NCBI RefSeq assembly: GCF_030503615.1
Contig: NZ_CP129963.1
Span: 1,240,001-1,304,000 of the forward strand
DNA: 64,000 bases
From: Sphingobacterium sp. BN32
GTDB lineage: Bacteria > Bacteroidota > Bacteroidia > Sphingobacteriales > Sphingobacteriaceae
Direction of reading: 5' to 3'
Position numbers and translations under genes: made by a program. Shown here piece by piece: positions 1 to 8,016 of this stretch. The notes below the pieces were generated by a model that worked only from the letters and a program-made list of their open reading frames with translations, searched no databases and was not told the DNA's origin. Numbering within the stretch: position 1 is the first letter of the stretch; every line of letters starts with the position of its first letter.

Positions 1-1
1 T

Positions 2-58
2 GAAGTACCGTCGGAAGTTACTAGCAGTTATCTATTAGATTTACCCTTATGCGTATAA
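2..58 (+). CDS. Possible 3' end of an upstream gene (partial)
   Basis: An open frame enters from the left edge and ends at a TAA at 56-58, giving 18 codons and overlapping the rsmD start by 10 bases. Such overlap would fit a gene co-transcribed with rsmD. In Bacteroidota a DUF3822-type gene often precedes rsmD, but the fragment is too short to identify. The third frame also stays open, up to a TAG at 36-38, so the frame itself is uncertain. Confidence 0.25.
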   Translation, partial: EVPSEVTSSYLLDLPLCV

Positions 59-582
59 TAGGAGGGAAAGCTGCGGGCTTAAGGATTAATCCGCCAACAA
101 GCTTGCCAGTACGACCTACGACAGATATTGCCAAAGAGGCACTATTCAATATTCTCAATAATCGTATCGACTTTGACGAGATCGAATGCTTAGACCTATT
201 TGCCGGCACGGGAAATATTTCTTTTGAATTAGCATCCAGAGGCGCCACGTCGGTAGATTCCATCGATCAGCATGCGAAATGCATTCTCTACATTGCTGAG
301 ACTGCCAAAAAGCTTAATCTTACGCAGATCAAAACACGTCGTGCCGATGTATTCAAATACATCAAATCGGCTAAGAAATCTTATGATTTTATATTTGCCG
401 ATCCCCCTTATGATATCGGGCAACTCCCTCAATTGGCACAGATGATCTTAGAAAATGATCTATTGAAACCCGGTGGGCTATTGGTTGTGGAGCACCCAAG
501 TGCTAGAAAATTAGTAGAAAGTCCGTATTTTGTAGAAACAAGAGTCTACGGAAACTCTTCTTTTAGCTTTTATACCAAGTAA
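49..582 (+). CDS. rsmD: 16S rRNA (guanine(966)-N(2))-methyltransferase RsmD
   Basis: Predicted to methylate N2 of G966 in 16S rRNA of the assembling 30S subunit, using S-adenosylmethionine. The 177-residue protein starts MRIIGGKAAG, as RsmD proteins do. It has the SAM-binding loop LDLFAGTGNIS at about residues 48-58 and the N6/N2-methyltransferase motif DPPY at 118-121. Length is normal for the family. It is followed one base later by coaD, a conserved pairing in Bacteroidota, so the two are probably one operon. Start at ATG 49 fits the conserved N-terminus. Confidence 0.95.
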   Translation: MRIIGGKAAGLRINPPTSLPVRPTTDIAKEALFNILNNRIDFDEIECLDLFAGTGNISFELASRGATSVDSIDQHAKCILYIAETAKKLNLTQIKTRRADVFKYIKSAKKSYDFIFADPPYDIGQLPQLAQMILENDLLKPGGLLVVEHPSARKLVESPYFVETRVYGNSSFSFYTK

Positions 583-583
583 T

Positions 584-1063
584 ATGAAAATTGCAGTCTT
601 TCCAGGGTCTTTTGATCCCTATACATTAGCACATCATGATCTAGTCGAACGCGCTTTGCCGATGTTCGATAAAATATATGTCGCCATTGGAGTTAATAGT
701 TCTAAAGTGGGGCTAATGGATGTCGACACAAAAATGGACGCTATAAAAGAGCTTTATGCTTCCAATCCAAAGATCGAAGTGACAACTTACAAAGGCCTTA
801 CGGTAGATTATTGCAAGGAAGTTAATGCGCAGGTTATTTTACGTGGTCTTCGCAATACGACAGACCTTGACTATGAAAACATCATCGCGCAAAACAACCT
901 ATTGCTTAACCCGAGTGTGGAAAGTTATTTCTTGGTGAGTAGGAGCGGGTTAGCGCATATTTCCTCAACCATTGTGAGAGATATATGGCGAAATAACGGG
1001 GACATAAAGCCCTTAGTTCCCGCTCAAATTCTAATACATATTGAAAAGTTAGACCGTAAATAG
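584..1063 (+). CDS. coaD: Phosphopantetheine adenylyltransferase CoaD
   Basis: Transfers AMP from ATP to 4'-phosphopantetheine to form dephospho-CoA, the penultimate step of coenzyme A synthesis in the cytosol. The 159-residue protein has the nucleotidyltransferase signature near residues 8-19 (GSFDPYTLAHHD; in most CoaD the TxxH part reads TNGH, so N-G is replaced by L-A here) and the ISSTIVR motif near the C-terminus. It lies one base after rsmD. Its last 15 bases overlap the convergent helicase gene, and a terminator hairpin is built into that overlap. Confidence 0.95.
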   Translation: MKIAVFPGSFDPYTLAHHDLVERALPMFDKIYVAIGVNSSKVGLMDVDTKMDAIKELYASNPKIEVTTYKGLTVDYCKEVNAQVILRGLRNTTDLDYENIIAQNNLLLNPSVESYFLVSRSGLAHISSTIVRDIWRNNGDIKPLVPAQILIHIEKLDRK

Positions 1064-1075
1064 TCTAACTTTTTT
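1044..1075 (+). terminator. Terminator in the coaD/helicase overlap
   Basis: An 11-bp perfect stem (AAAAGTTAGAC 1044-1054 with GTCTAACTTTT 1063-1073) is followed by T residues to 1075. It contains both stop codons of the convergent genes. The A-run on the left arm gives a short U-tract on the minus strand too, so it may work in both directions. Confidence 0.75.
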
Positions 1076-2359
1076 ACCTTTTATCTTCGTGTTGTTTCCA
1101 GCCTTGGCAATCGCCGATGCTTTATCGCTTGCCACAGCCACATAAGACTCAAATTCCTTCAGATTAATAATTCCCACGTCTTCTTTCTCCATTTTAGCCA
1201 ATGAGTGCAAGAACCCAACAATATCTACCTTATTAATCTTATCTTTTTTACCCGCCGAGATACGTAGGGTCTTGAATGCCGGAGCATCAGGAAGTGGATA
1301 GAACTCGTCTAGTTGCAGGACCTGCGCATCTTCAAAATATTCCGGAAAGCGATCTTCAGGCGTAAAGATTCCATAAACTGATCCAGAACTCTGATTCCTG
1401 CCCGTACGTCCATTTCTATGGATAAATTCCTCCTCCTTGTATGGAAACTGGTAATGAATAACATGCTTCATTTCCGGAATATCCAAACCTCGCGAACCTA
1501 AATCCGTCGTAACGAGGATATGCTCACTGCCGTTCTTAATTTTGATGATCGCCAATTCGCGGTCGTATTGATCCAATCCGCCATGGTAATTGATACATTC
1601 AACGCCTTTACCGATCAGTAAGCGCTGAATGTGGTCTACCGCCTCGCGATGGTTGCAGAAAATCAAAATCTTCTCCGTACCGATCTTGCAAATCAGCTTG
1701 AAGAGGGATTCCAGCTTCATCTTGCTGCTAGCTTCAACTTGGTAATAACTCAAATTAGGCGTCAATACGCTGTCCGCAAGAAAGTTTAAGGATACGGGAT
1801 TGTTCAGCTTCAAGAAAGGCGGGTACTCCTTAATTGCCGTAGCGGAAGTCATAATCTGATTTTTGATATTCGGGCAAGCCTTCAAGATAAGATCCAACTG
1901 ATCATGGAAACCCAGTTCCAAAGATTTATCAAACTCATCTAAAACTAAGATTTTAACATCTTTCAACAGATCCGGATTGCGGTCGATATGATAAATGATA
2001 CGACCCGGCGTACCAACGATCAAATTGGGAACTATTTCCAGTTTTTTGCGTTCAGCACGTGTATCGCTGCCACCATAAACACAAACTAAGGTAATATCCT
2101 TCGTTAATGCTTTAATTACTTGTTCGATTTGCAAAGCCAGCTCACGCGTAGGAACAATGACTAGGGCCGAGGTGCCTTTCTGTTTTGCTTTTTCCATTAG
2201 CTTCAACATTAATAATGCGAAGGCTAAGGTTTTCCCACTTCCCGTAGGTGACAAAAGCATGAAGTCTCTATGGTAGTCAAAAGCCGCCAGAGATTCCTCC
2301 TGCATGGCATTTAACTTCTCGATGCCTAAGTTTTTTAAATATTGTTCTAATGCTAGCAT
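1049..2359 (-). CDS. DEAD-box RNA helicase with DbpA-type C-terminal domain
   Basis: ATP-dependent RNA helicase, probably acting in ribosome assembly. Motifs in order: Q-motif region with Q20, Walker A SPTGSGKT (37-44), PTRELALQ (70-77), GTPGR (116-120), motif II DEFD (141-144) in place of DEAD, SAT (172-174), and HRNGRTGR of motif VI in the second RecA domain. The last ~70 residues look like the DbpA RNA-binding domain, which in E. coli DbpA recognises 23S rRNA hairpin 92. The protein has 436 residues. The DEFD variant is odd but lies in otherwise intact motifs. Convergent with coaD. Confidence 0.9.
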   Translation of the reverse strand: MLALEQYLKNLGIEKLNAMQEESLAAFDYHRDFMLLSPTGSGKTLAFALLMLKLMEKAKQKGTSALVIVPTRELALQIEQVIKALTKDITLVCVYGGSDTRAERKKLEIVPNLIVGTPGRIIYHIDRNPDLLKDVKILVLDEFDKSLELGFHDQLDLILKACPNIKNQIMTSATAIKEYPPFLKLNNPVSLNFLADSVLTPNLSYYQVEASSKMKLESLFKLICKIGTEKILIFCNHREAVDHIQRLLIGKGVECINYHGGLDQYDRELAIIKIKNGSEHILVTTDLGSRGLDIPEMKHVIHYQFPYKEEEFIHRNGRTGRNQSSGSVYGIFTPEDRFPEYFEDAQVLQLDEFYPLPDAPAFKTLRISAGKKDKINKVDIVGFLHSLAKMEKEDVGIINLKEFESYVAVASDKASAIAKAGNNTKIKGKKVRLFTV

Positions 2360-2386
2360 ACCGCAAAAGTATCAAAATTTGTTTAG

Positions 2387-2700
2387 AATAGTATTTAGTA
2401 GTTAGTAGTTAGTAGTTAGTAGTTAGACCTATGGTGGGAAATTAGAGATTAGATATCAGACATTAGATTTTAGAGTCTGGTGTCTTTGAACCAGGAAAGG
2501 AAGGATTTAGGGATTAGCAGGATCGGGCGTGTTGTGTTGAACCGGGAAAGGAGGAAGTGCATGCTTGCCATAGGTCTTAATACTAACTACTAACTACTAA
2601 CTACTAAATACTTACTACCACTCAAACCCATTGTAAACCCAATACAAACCCCTTTCATAACCCAATCAAACCCGCTAGGAAAGGGCTATGAAAGGGGAGT
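2387..2700. repeat. Mosaic intergenic repeat, copy A
   Basis: No gene lies in this spacer. It begins with four tandem TTAGTAG heptamers (2395-2426), then a TTAGACCTATGG-type block, two diverged GAACC-GGAAAGGA units (from 2487 and 2538), and three inverted heptamers TACTAAC (2581-2607). Next comes a block of AAACCC-spaced sequence (about 2619-2680) and an 11-bp stem CCCCTTTCATA (2649-2659) / TATGAAAGGGG (2687-2697). The same parts recur near 27.4-27.8 kb, with the AAACCC block inverted there. Function unknown; it resembles a REP/MITE-like element. Confidence 0.75.
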
Positions 2701-2784
2701 GAATTGCTTATCATATGGGAGTAATTCGAAGAAGGTAGTAGCGTGTCTTTTAAAAAATGAGAAAATTTATAGGTTCAATAACTT

Positions 2785-2799
2785 TGGCACACAAATTGT
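2785..2799 (+). promoter_or_regulatory. Sigma54-like promoter of small RNA copy A
   Basis: TGGCAC (2785-2790) followed by TTG (2796-2798) gives the exact RpoN spacing: the first G of GG lies 12 bases before the G of TTG. The base after TTG is T, not the consensus C. The same pattern and spacing recur ahead of copy B. A TAACTTTG sequence (2779-2786) overlapping the -24 box also matches the ordinary Bacteroidota -7 element, so sigma54 dependence is inferred. Confidence 0.5.
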
Positions 2800-2810
2800 T
2801 TATTACTTAG

Positions 2811-2881
2811 TATTCATAATTTAGGTTAATAATTGGTTAGTTAAAGCTTGTAATCTCCCCGATTACAAGCTTTTCTTTTTT
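2811..2881 (+). ncRNA. Candidate small regulatory RNA, copy A
   Basis: Predicted ~70-nt transcript starting about 12 bases after the sigma54-like -12 box. It has a 33-base block (2813-2845) identical to copy B at 12574-12606. A 13-bp perfect stem follows (2843-2855 with 2861-2873), with loop TCCCC, then a U-tract ending at 2881. No ORF of any length lies in it. It ends just before the convergent GIN-domain gene and would serve as a terminator facing it. The shared block is complementary to susC leader regions in this window, which suggests antisense regulation; that part is inference. Confidence 0.6.
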
Positions 2882-2884
2882 ATC

Positions 2885-3646
2885 TTAATTTGCGTTATGG
2901 ATAGTTCCGCCGCTAGATTTTTCGAAGTTTGTTGTTTTTGGGTGTCCTGCATAGTTGACTGTTCCTCCTGAAGAAGCTTCTGCTTTCAAGGTTTCGCTAA
3001 CATGTATGCTGATTTTCGCTCCGGTGCTTGCATCTGCGGATACAGTTTTTGCATCTACCTTTGCTGCATTCACGTTTGCATTCGTGCTTGCATCGATGGA
3101 TGCGATTCCAGTTAGGCCTGTTAATACGACCGATGCTGCTGAGGATGCTTCAATATCCAGTTCGTTTACTTTGATCGAGCCGATAGCTAGTTTTGAAGCC
3201 GAGCTTGCATCGATGGATAGTTTACCGGTAGAAATATGCTTTGTTTTTAGGACTCCTGCTGAGGAGAGTGCTATATCTAACGTACGAACTTCTAATGGAA
3301 CGTTAATCTCTAAACTACCTGCTGAGGAAATTTCAATATGATGTAAATTCGGATTGATGTAAACCGTCGCTTTTAGATTTCTAGAATTTTGAATGTTACT
3401 ATTTCGCTTTGCGCGAATAATTAATATGCCATCCTCTATTTTGGTCTCGACTCTGTTTATTTGATAGTGATTTTCAGCCTCTAACACGACTTCATTCTTG
3501 TCGGATTTGACGATTTTTGCTTGAATGCCTGTTGAGACAGCAATTCCGGACGGATTGATTCCAAGTTTTCTGACTTCGGATTGTTGAGCGTGGACAAGAG
3601 TAGTAAGCAGGATCAATGCCAAGGTTAATAATTTTCTCATAATCAC
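2885..3646 (-). CDS. Secreted GIN-domain protein (DUF2807)
   Basis: A 253-residue exported protein with a signal peptide ending near residue 20 (LVHA-QQ). The rest is a regular beta-helix-like series of short Ser/Ala/Gly-rich strands, as in the 'head GIN domain / putative auto-transporter adhesin' family of Bacteroidota. Molecular role unknown; family members are thought to be envelope or surface proteins. The start may be two codons later (MRKLLTLAL at 3640), as two ATGs lie close together. The plus strand carries a 128-codon open frame inside it, caused by the biased composition, and I do not count it as a gene. Confidence 0.85.
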   Translation of the reverse strand: MIMRKLLTLALILLTTLVHAQQSEVRKLGINPSGIAVSTGIQAKIVKSDKNEVVLEAENHYQINRVETKIEDGILIIRAKRNSNIQNSRNLKATVYINPNLHHIEISSAGSLEINVPLEVRTLDIALSSAGVLKTKHISTGKLSIDASSASKLAIGSIKVNELDIEASSAASVVLTGLTGIASIDASTNANVNAAKVDAKTVSADASTGAKISIHVSETLKAEASSGGTVNYAGHPKTTNFEKSSGGTIHNAN

Positions 3647-3799
3647 TTATACTTTATTAATATTATTGCAATTTAAGAATTGGTTATTGCAATTTCTTGT
3701 AGATTTTTGTCTAAATTATTTAAAGTATCACTTTACCGAATCAACAGGGATTTCTCGCCTGAAGGTTTGTTAAGACAGATAAAAAAGCATAATTTCAAC

Positions 3800-3812
3800 C
3801 GATTATTAATCG
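3800..3812. promoter_or_regulatory. Palindrome upstream of the Crp/Fnr gene
   Basis: CGATTA-T-TAATCG is a perfect 6+1+6 palindrome 16 bases before the ATG at 3828. It could be an autoregulatory operator, but it does not resemble the Crp site TGTGA-N6-TCACA. The wider spacer 3647-3827 also has a direct repeat TTATTGCAATTT near 3664 and 3685. Confidence 0.25.
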
Positions 3813-3827
3813 CACCACTAAAGACCG

Positions 3828-4388
3828 ATGAAATTAATAGAGCATTTTAGAAAGTATTATCAAATTGATGATGAGCTAGAGCAAAAGTTAGACATGATTA
3901 TTGAAACCAAGGAGTTCAATAAAGGAGATGTTATTTTCGAGCCTGGCACCTATCTGAAACATATTTATTTTATCGAGGCGGGATTCACTCGAATCTTTTA
4001 TTATAAAAATAAGAAAGACATTACCCACTTGTTTTTTGGTTCCAATTCGTTCAGTACGGGTATCGAAAGTGTTTTTTATCGGAAACCTGCTTTCTTCGGT
4101 TTTCAGGCGCTAGCGCCTTCCACCATAAGTTCTATGCCATTTGCTGTTATTGAAGAACTTGCGGAAACGAATATAACGATGAATAAAATAATTCAGAAAG
4201 TCCTGTTGGACAATCTGATTCATTTTTCGAACCGTTTCTACAATACGCAATTTGAAACGGCCCACGAACGTTACAATTCGCTTATCCATGAGAACCCGGA
4301 GCTATTTCAAAATGCCACACTGGGTCATATTGCCTCTTATCTCGGGATTTCACAACAAACCCTATCAGTAATACGCGGACAGAAATAG
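3828..4388 (+). CDS. Crp/Fnr-family transcriptional regulator
   Basis: A 186-residue cytosolic regulator. Residues ~25-115 form a cyclic-nucleotide-binding-like beta roll (GDVIFEPGTYLKHIYFIEAG). A long dimerisation helix follows, then a C-terminal helix-turn-helix (LGHIASYLGISQQTLSVIR). The length is usual for the short Bacteroidota Crp/Fnr group. No [4Fe-4S] cysteine set is visible, and the ligand cannot be told. It lies 75 bases before the export operon in the same direction and may control it. Confidence 0.85.
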   Translation: MKLIEHFRKYYQIDDELEQKLDMIIETKEFNKGDVIFEPGTYLKHIYFIEAGFTRIFYYKNKKDITHLFFGSNSFSTGIESVFYRKPAFFGFQALAPSTISSMPFAVIEELAETNITMNKIIQKVLLDNLIHFSNRFYNTQFETAHERYNSLIHENPELFQNATLGHIASYLGISQQTLSVIRGQK

Positions 4389-4463
4389 ATTTCATTTTTT
4401 AAGATATCTGAAAAATCTTTCAACAAACTTGTTAGACCTTTGTGTTGTTAATCAAAAAACACA

Positions 4464-5864
4464 ATGAAAGAAATGGAGTTAACAATGAAAGGTATTTTTC
4501 TCGGTTGTGCTATCACACTCTCGGCTGCGTATTCTGCGACTGCGCAAGAGGGCTTGGTATCATTCAAGGAGCCGGTAGAGAAAGCCATCAACTACAACAA
4601 ATCCATTAAAAATGCGAAGTTAGAAAACGAAAAGGTAGCCCTGGATCGAGAGATGGTGAAAGGGAAGCTGCTGCCTACGGTTTCTGCGAATGCTATGTAT
4701 GGATATGTGAATAGCTTGATCGACCTCGATCTACCGACACAGACCTTGCCAATCACGGGAATTAATTTGTTTGAGGGCAGTCAGAAAGCAAGAGTATCCA
4801 CACAACTGGGGCTTGCTGGCGTGACTGCTACTCAAGTAATTTTCTCGGGTTTGCAAATTACTAATGGACAGAAGGCATTAGAGCAGAAGTATAAAGCTCA
4901 GCAATACCTCAGCGAGGCGAGCTACGATGTGGTCGCTCAAGATGTTGTCATGAGCTTTGACCAACTAATGCTGTTAAAGGAAGTCGATCTGTTGATTGCG
5001 GATTCGGAAAAACGCTTGAACAAGGAACACCTGAAGGTGATTCAAGCGATTGACAACGGATTAGCAATTCCTTATGATCGCGACAAATTGAAATTGGCGA
5101 TCCTTGAGTTGGAGAGCAAAAAAGCGGAAGTAGAGAGCAATCGAGAACTGTTGTATTTCAAATTAGAAGAATTGACAGGCATGCCGGTCGACGAGTTGAA
5201 GGCTATACAGTTCGAATTGTCGGAGATTCTTTTGGATAAAGAAACTGCTACGGAGATGAACCGAAAAGAGTTACTGGCATTGGAGGCATCGCAAAAGGCG
5301 TATGAATACGTTTTGAAGAAAGAGAAAGGGGCGAAGTTACCGCAGGTGTTTGCTTTTGGAAATGTGTCATATTTTAATGCTTTCGGTACGAACATGAATG
5401 TTAAAGATTTGCCTGTAGTAGGCGATTTAAAGTTATCGAGCAATCATCTGCGCATGGCGCCAAGCTATGCAGTTGGGGTCGGTGCGAAGTGGACGATTTT
5501 TGAGGGAAAGACGCATCAGTCTTCGATAGACAAAGCGAAGCTTGATATGCAGATCAATGAGAACAAGCTTGCTGATACGAAGGAAAAGCTGTCATTGTTG
5601 CAAAGAAAAACGCTTGTTGATTACGATTTGTCGATGAAGAAAATTCAGGTCAACCAACAACAAGTGGATATTGCGAAAAACAACCTACATTTAGCGTCTA
5701 GACAATTTGAAGAGGGCTTGACCGATGTGACTGAGCGTCTGGAAGCAGAAAATGAGTACTACAAACAAACGTTAAACTATTACAATCAAATCTTAAACCA
5801 ACGTACTGCTGCTTTAGAGCTGCTTAAGGCAAATGGCAATCTGTACGAAACAATAACTCGATAA
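4464..5864 (+). CDS. TolC-family outer membrane efflux protein
   Basis: Outer membrane channel of a tripartite exporter, 466 residues, with a signal peptide ending at AQ before EGLVSF. Long helical repeats typical of TolC (around residues 50-240 and 270-460) are visible, including the C-terminal pattern LHLASRQFEEGLTDVTERLEAENEY. A second ATG at 4485 (MKGIFLGCAI) gives a cleaner signal peptide than the first, whose n-region carries two Glu, and is preceded by GGAG; it may be the true start. First gene of a three-gene operon with the fusion protein 3 bases downstream. Confidence 0.9.
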   Translation: MKEMELTMKGIFLGCAITLSAAYSATAQEGLVSFKEPVEKAINYNKSIKNAKLENEKVALDREMVKGKLLPTVSANAMYGYVNSLIDLDLPTQTLPITGINLFEGSQKARVSTQLGLAGVTATQVIFSGLQITNGQKALEQKYKAQQYLSEASYDVVAQDVVMSFDQLMLLKEVDLLIADSEKRLNKEHLKVIQAIDNGLAIPYDRDKLKLAILELESKKAEVESNRELLYFKLEELTGMPVDELKAIQFELSEILLDKETATEMNRKELLALEASQKAYEYVLKKEKGAKLPQVFAFGNVSYFNAFGTNMNVKDLPVVGDLKLSSNHLRMAPSYAVGVGAKWTIFEGKTHQSSIDKAKLDMQINENKLADTKEKLSLLQRKTLVDYDLSMKKIQVNQQQVDIAKNNLHLASRQFEEGLTDVTERLEAENEYYKQTLNYYNQILNQRTAALELLKANGNLYETITR

Positions 5865-5867
5865 ATC

Positions 5868-6833
5868 ATGAAAAAACTAACATATATCATCGCTTCGCTT
5901 GTTTTTTTGCAAAGCTGCTCGAATAAAGAAGGGGGCAAACAAGTAAAGTTAGAGGGAAAGATAGAACGTGATCAATTAGCTGTAACGACAAAAATACCGG
6001 GTAAGATTCAACGAATTTTGGTTGAGGAGGGACAGCAAGTCCAAAAAGGAGATACCCTAGTGATCCTGGAGTTTCCGGAAGTAGACGCTAAGTCGATACA
6101 AGCACAAGGTGCGCTTGATGCGGCGCAGGCTCAATATGAGATGGCGCTAAAAGGAGCGACCGACGGGCAGATGAAGCAGTTGAACGCGAAAGTTGCTGGT
6201 TTGAAAGAGCAATTTGACTTTGCGCAGAAATCGCTGGACCGCATGAACAACCTGTTGAAGGATTCATTGGTGGCACAACAGAAATATGACGAGGTGTATG
6301 CAAAATACCAGGGTGCGAAGAACCAATATTTAGCTGCACAAGCTGAAGTTGCCGACGTACAGCATGGCGCTCGCGTAGAGCAACAAAGAATGGCATTGGG
6401 ACAGAAAGAACGTGCGATGGGCGCTGTAAGCGAGGTCAATGTAGCAGCAAAAGAACGTTATATTCTGGCTCCTCAAGACATGACGATCGAGAACATCAAC
6501 CTGCGCGTTGGCGAGTTGGCATTGGCTGGATATAGTTTGGTTTCGGGCTATGTTGTAGACGGTACTTATTTCCGTGTCACTGTGCCGGAAAGCAAAGTTA
6601 AAGACTTTCAAAAAGGAGCAGAGAAGACTTTAGTATTCCCTTATTTGAATGATAAGGAGATAAAAGCTCGCGTAGAAACGATCAAATCGTTGAGCTCTTA
6701 TGCAAATATCAGCACCGCCTATCCTGATTTCGAAGAACAGGAGACGCTTTTCGAGATCCGCTTAAAGCCAGTTGATTTACAAGGTAGCCGAGAATTATTG
6801 ACGAAAGCGAGTTTTGTTGTTAAACAAGACTAG
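5868..6833 (+). CDS. HlyD-family membrane fusion lipoprotein
   Basis: Periplasmic adaptor linking the inner-membrane permease to the TolC channel. The 321-residue protein has a lipoprotein signal with lipobox LQSC (Cys at residue ~17). A biotinyl-lipoyl-like segment follows (PGKIQRILVEEGQQVQKGDTLVIL is the hallmark, about residues 44-67), then a long coiled-coil hairpin (about 80-185), then the second lipoyl half and a beta-barrel domain. It sits between the TolC gene and the permease gene with short gaps. Confidence 0.9.
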   Translation: MKKLTYIIASLVFLQSCSNKEGGKQVKLEGKIERDQLAVTTKIPGKIQRILVEEGQQVQKGDTLVILEFPEVDAKSIQAQGALDAAQAQYEMALKGATDGQMKQLNAKVAGLKEQFDFAQKSLDRMNNLLKDSLVAQQKYDEVYAKYQGAKNQYLAAQAEVADVQHGARVEQQRMALGQKERAMGAVSEVNVAAKERYILAPQDMTIENINLRVGELALAGYSLVSGYVVDGTYFRVTVPESKVKDFQKGAEKTLVFPYLNDKEIKARVETIKSLSSYANISTAYPDFEEQETLFEIRLKPVDLQGSRELLTKASFVVKQD

Positions 6834-6845
6834 GGAGGAGGGGTA

Positions 6846-8015
6846 ATGAAGAACTTTTTAAGTTTATTGAAACGCGAGTTTAGGCTCTTCTTTCAAAATA
6901 AAGTACTGATGGTGTTGTTTTTAGGAGCACCAATTATGTATGGCGTTTTGATCGGCGGGGTTTATAAAAAGGGTAAAGTGACGAACCTACCAATTATTGT
7001 GGTCGATGAGGACAGAAGTCCTTTGAGCAAGCAGTTGATTGATATGTTCAATGAGAGCGAGGTGATCTATGTCGCTGATGTATTAAACGATGCATTTAAG
7101 GCAAAGGAGCGTGCGCTTGAAACGGAATCAACGGTTGTTGTGCAGATTCCGAGGAATTTTTCATCGAACATCAATTACAATAGAAATACTGAATTGACAA
7201 TGTTCGTGAATGCTTCGAACACCTTGACTTCGAACTATGCGATGATGGCAGCGAATGTCGCTGCAGGAACGATGAAGGCGGGGATACAGATTAAGGCGCA
7301 ACAGAAGAAAGGTGTGCCTGAGTTTGTCGCAACGCAACAATATGAACCCTTCAAAACGACCATCATCAAACAGAATATCCGCAGTGGAAATTATCTGTAC
7401 TTTATGCTGCCGGGGGTGTTATTCACGGTTTTGCAACAGGTTATGATGCTGGGTTTAGCATTAAGCTTTGCTTCGGAATTTGAGAAAGGCACGTTTGGAG
7501 AGCTGGTTGGTCGTTGTAAAAATGTATTCGGGTTGATCCTAGTGAAAATTTTGCCTTACATATTGATGTCGATCTTCATCTTCTTATTGTACTATGGCTT
7601 CTCGGTTTATTACCGCATGCCTTTGCATTTAGAAGGTTTTGCGTTCTATGGCTACACTTTGCTATTCCTGCTGGCGGTTGCTTTTATCGGTATTTTGGTC
7701 AGCATCGCTATACCAAGCCAATTGAAGGCTACGGAGATTCTGATGGTTATTGCGACGCCTAGCTTTATCCTGAGCGGTTTTACTTGGCCATTAAGTCAAA
7801 TGCCGGATTGGATTGTTGCCATTGCCAAGGGAATTCCATTGACGCATTATCTGCAGATTTTCAGAACCATGGTCATTGAACAGGGAACTGCTGCAAACGT
7901 AAGCAGCTCGGTATGGGGATTAGCAATTATTGCGGGAGTTACCTTATTGCTATCCGTAATTTTATTGCAGTTGAAAATTAAAAAAGTGACGACAAAAGTT
8001 TCAGAAGATATTTAA
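6846..8015 (+). CDS. ABC-2 type transporter permease
   Basis: Inner-membrane permease of 389 residues. Layout: one N-terminal membrane helix near residues 20-40, a large periplasmic domain (about 45-175, beginning LPIIVVDEDRSPLS), and five C-terminal membrane helices. This is the DrrB/YhhJ/YbhR arrangement. Unlike the later efflux operon, there is no ATP-binding gene and only one permease here; the operon ends with a terminator at 8017. It must either borrow an ATPase encoded elsewhere or work differently. Confidence 0.85.
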   Translation: MKNFLSLLKREFRLFFQNKVLMVLFLGAPIMYGVLIGGVYKKGKVTNLPIIVVDEDRSPLSKQLIDMFNESEVIYVADVLNDAFKAKERALETESTVVVQIPRNFSSNINYNRNTELTMFVNASNTLTSNYAMMAANVAAGTMKAGIQIKAQQKKGVPEFVATQQYEPFKTTIIKQNIRSGNYLYFMLPGVLFTVLQQVMMLGLALSFASEFEKGTFGELVGRCKNVFGLILVKILPYILMSIFIFLLYYGFSVYYRMPLHLEGFAFYGYTLLFLLAVAFIGILVSIAIPSQLKATEILMVIATPSFILSGFTWPLSQMPDWIVAIAKGIPLTHYLQIFRTMVIEQGTAANVSSSVWGLAIIAGVTLLLSVILLQLKIKKVTTKVSEDI

Positions 8016-8016
8016 A

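Noticed and set aside
2395..2607. Short regular repeats resembling a CRISPR array
   Set aside because: The units are 7-base heptamers without unique spacers, and no cas gene is nearby.
2955..3341. 128-codon open frame on the plus strand
   Set aside because: It is antisense to the GIN-domain gene, whose Ser/Ala/Gly-rich beta repeats leave the opposite strand open by composition. No signal, domain or start context supports it.
6088..6611. Several 90-100-codon minus-strand ORFs within the fusion protein gene
   Set aside because: They are antisense shadows of the coiled-coil coding region, overlap each other in different frames and have no recognisable features.
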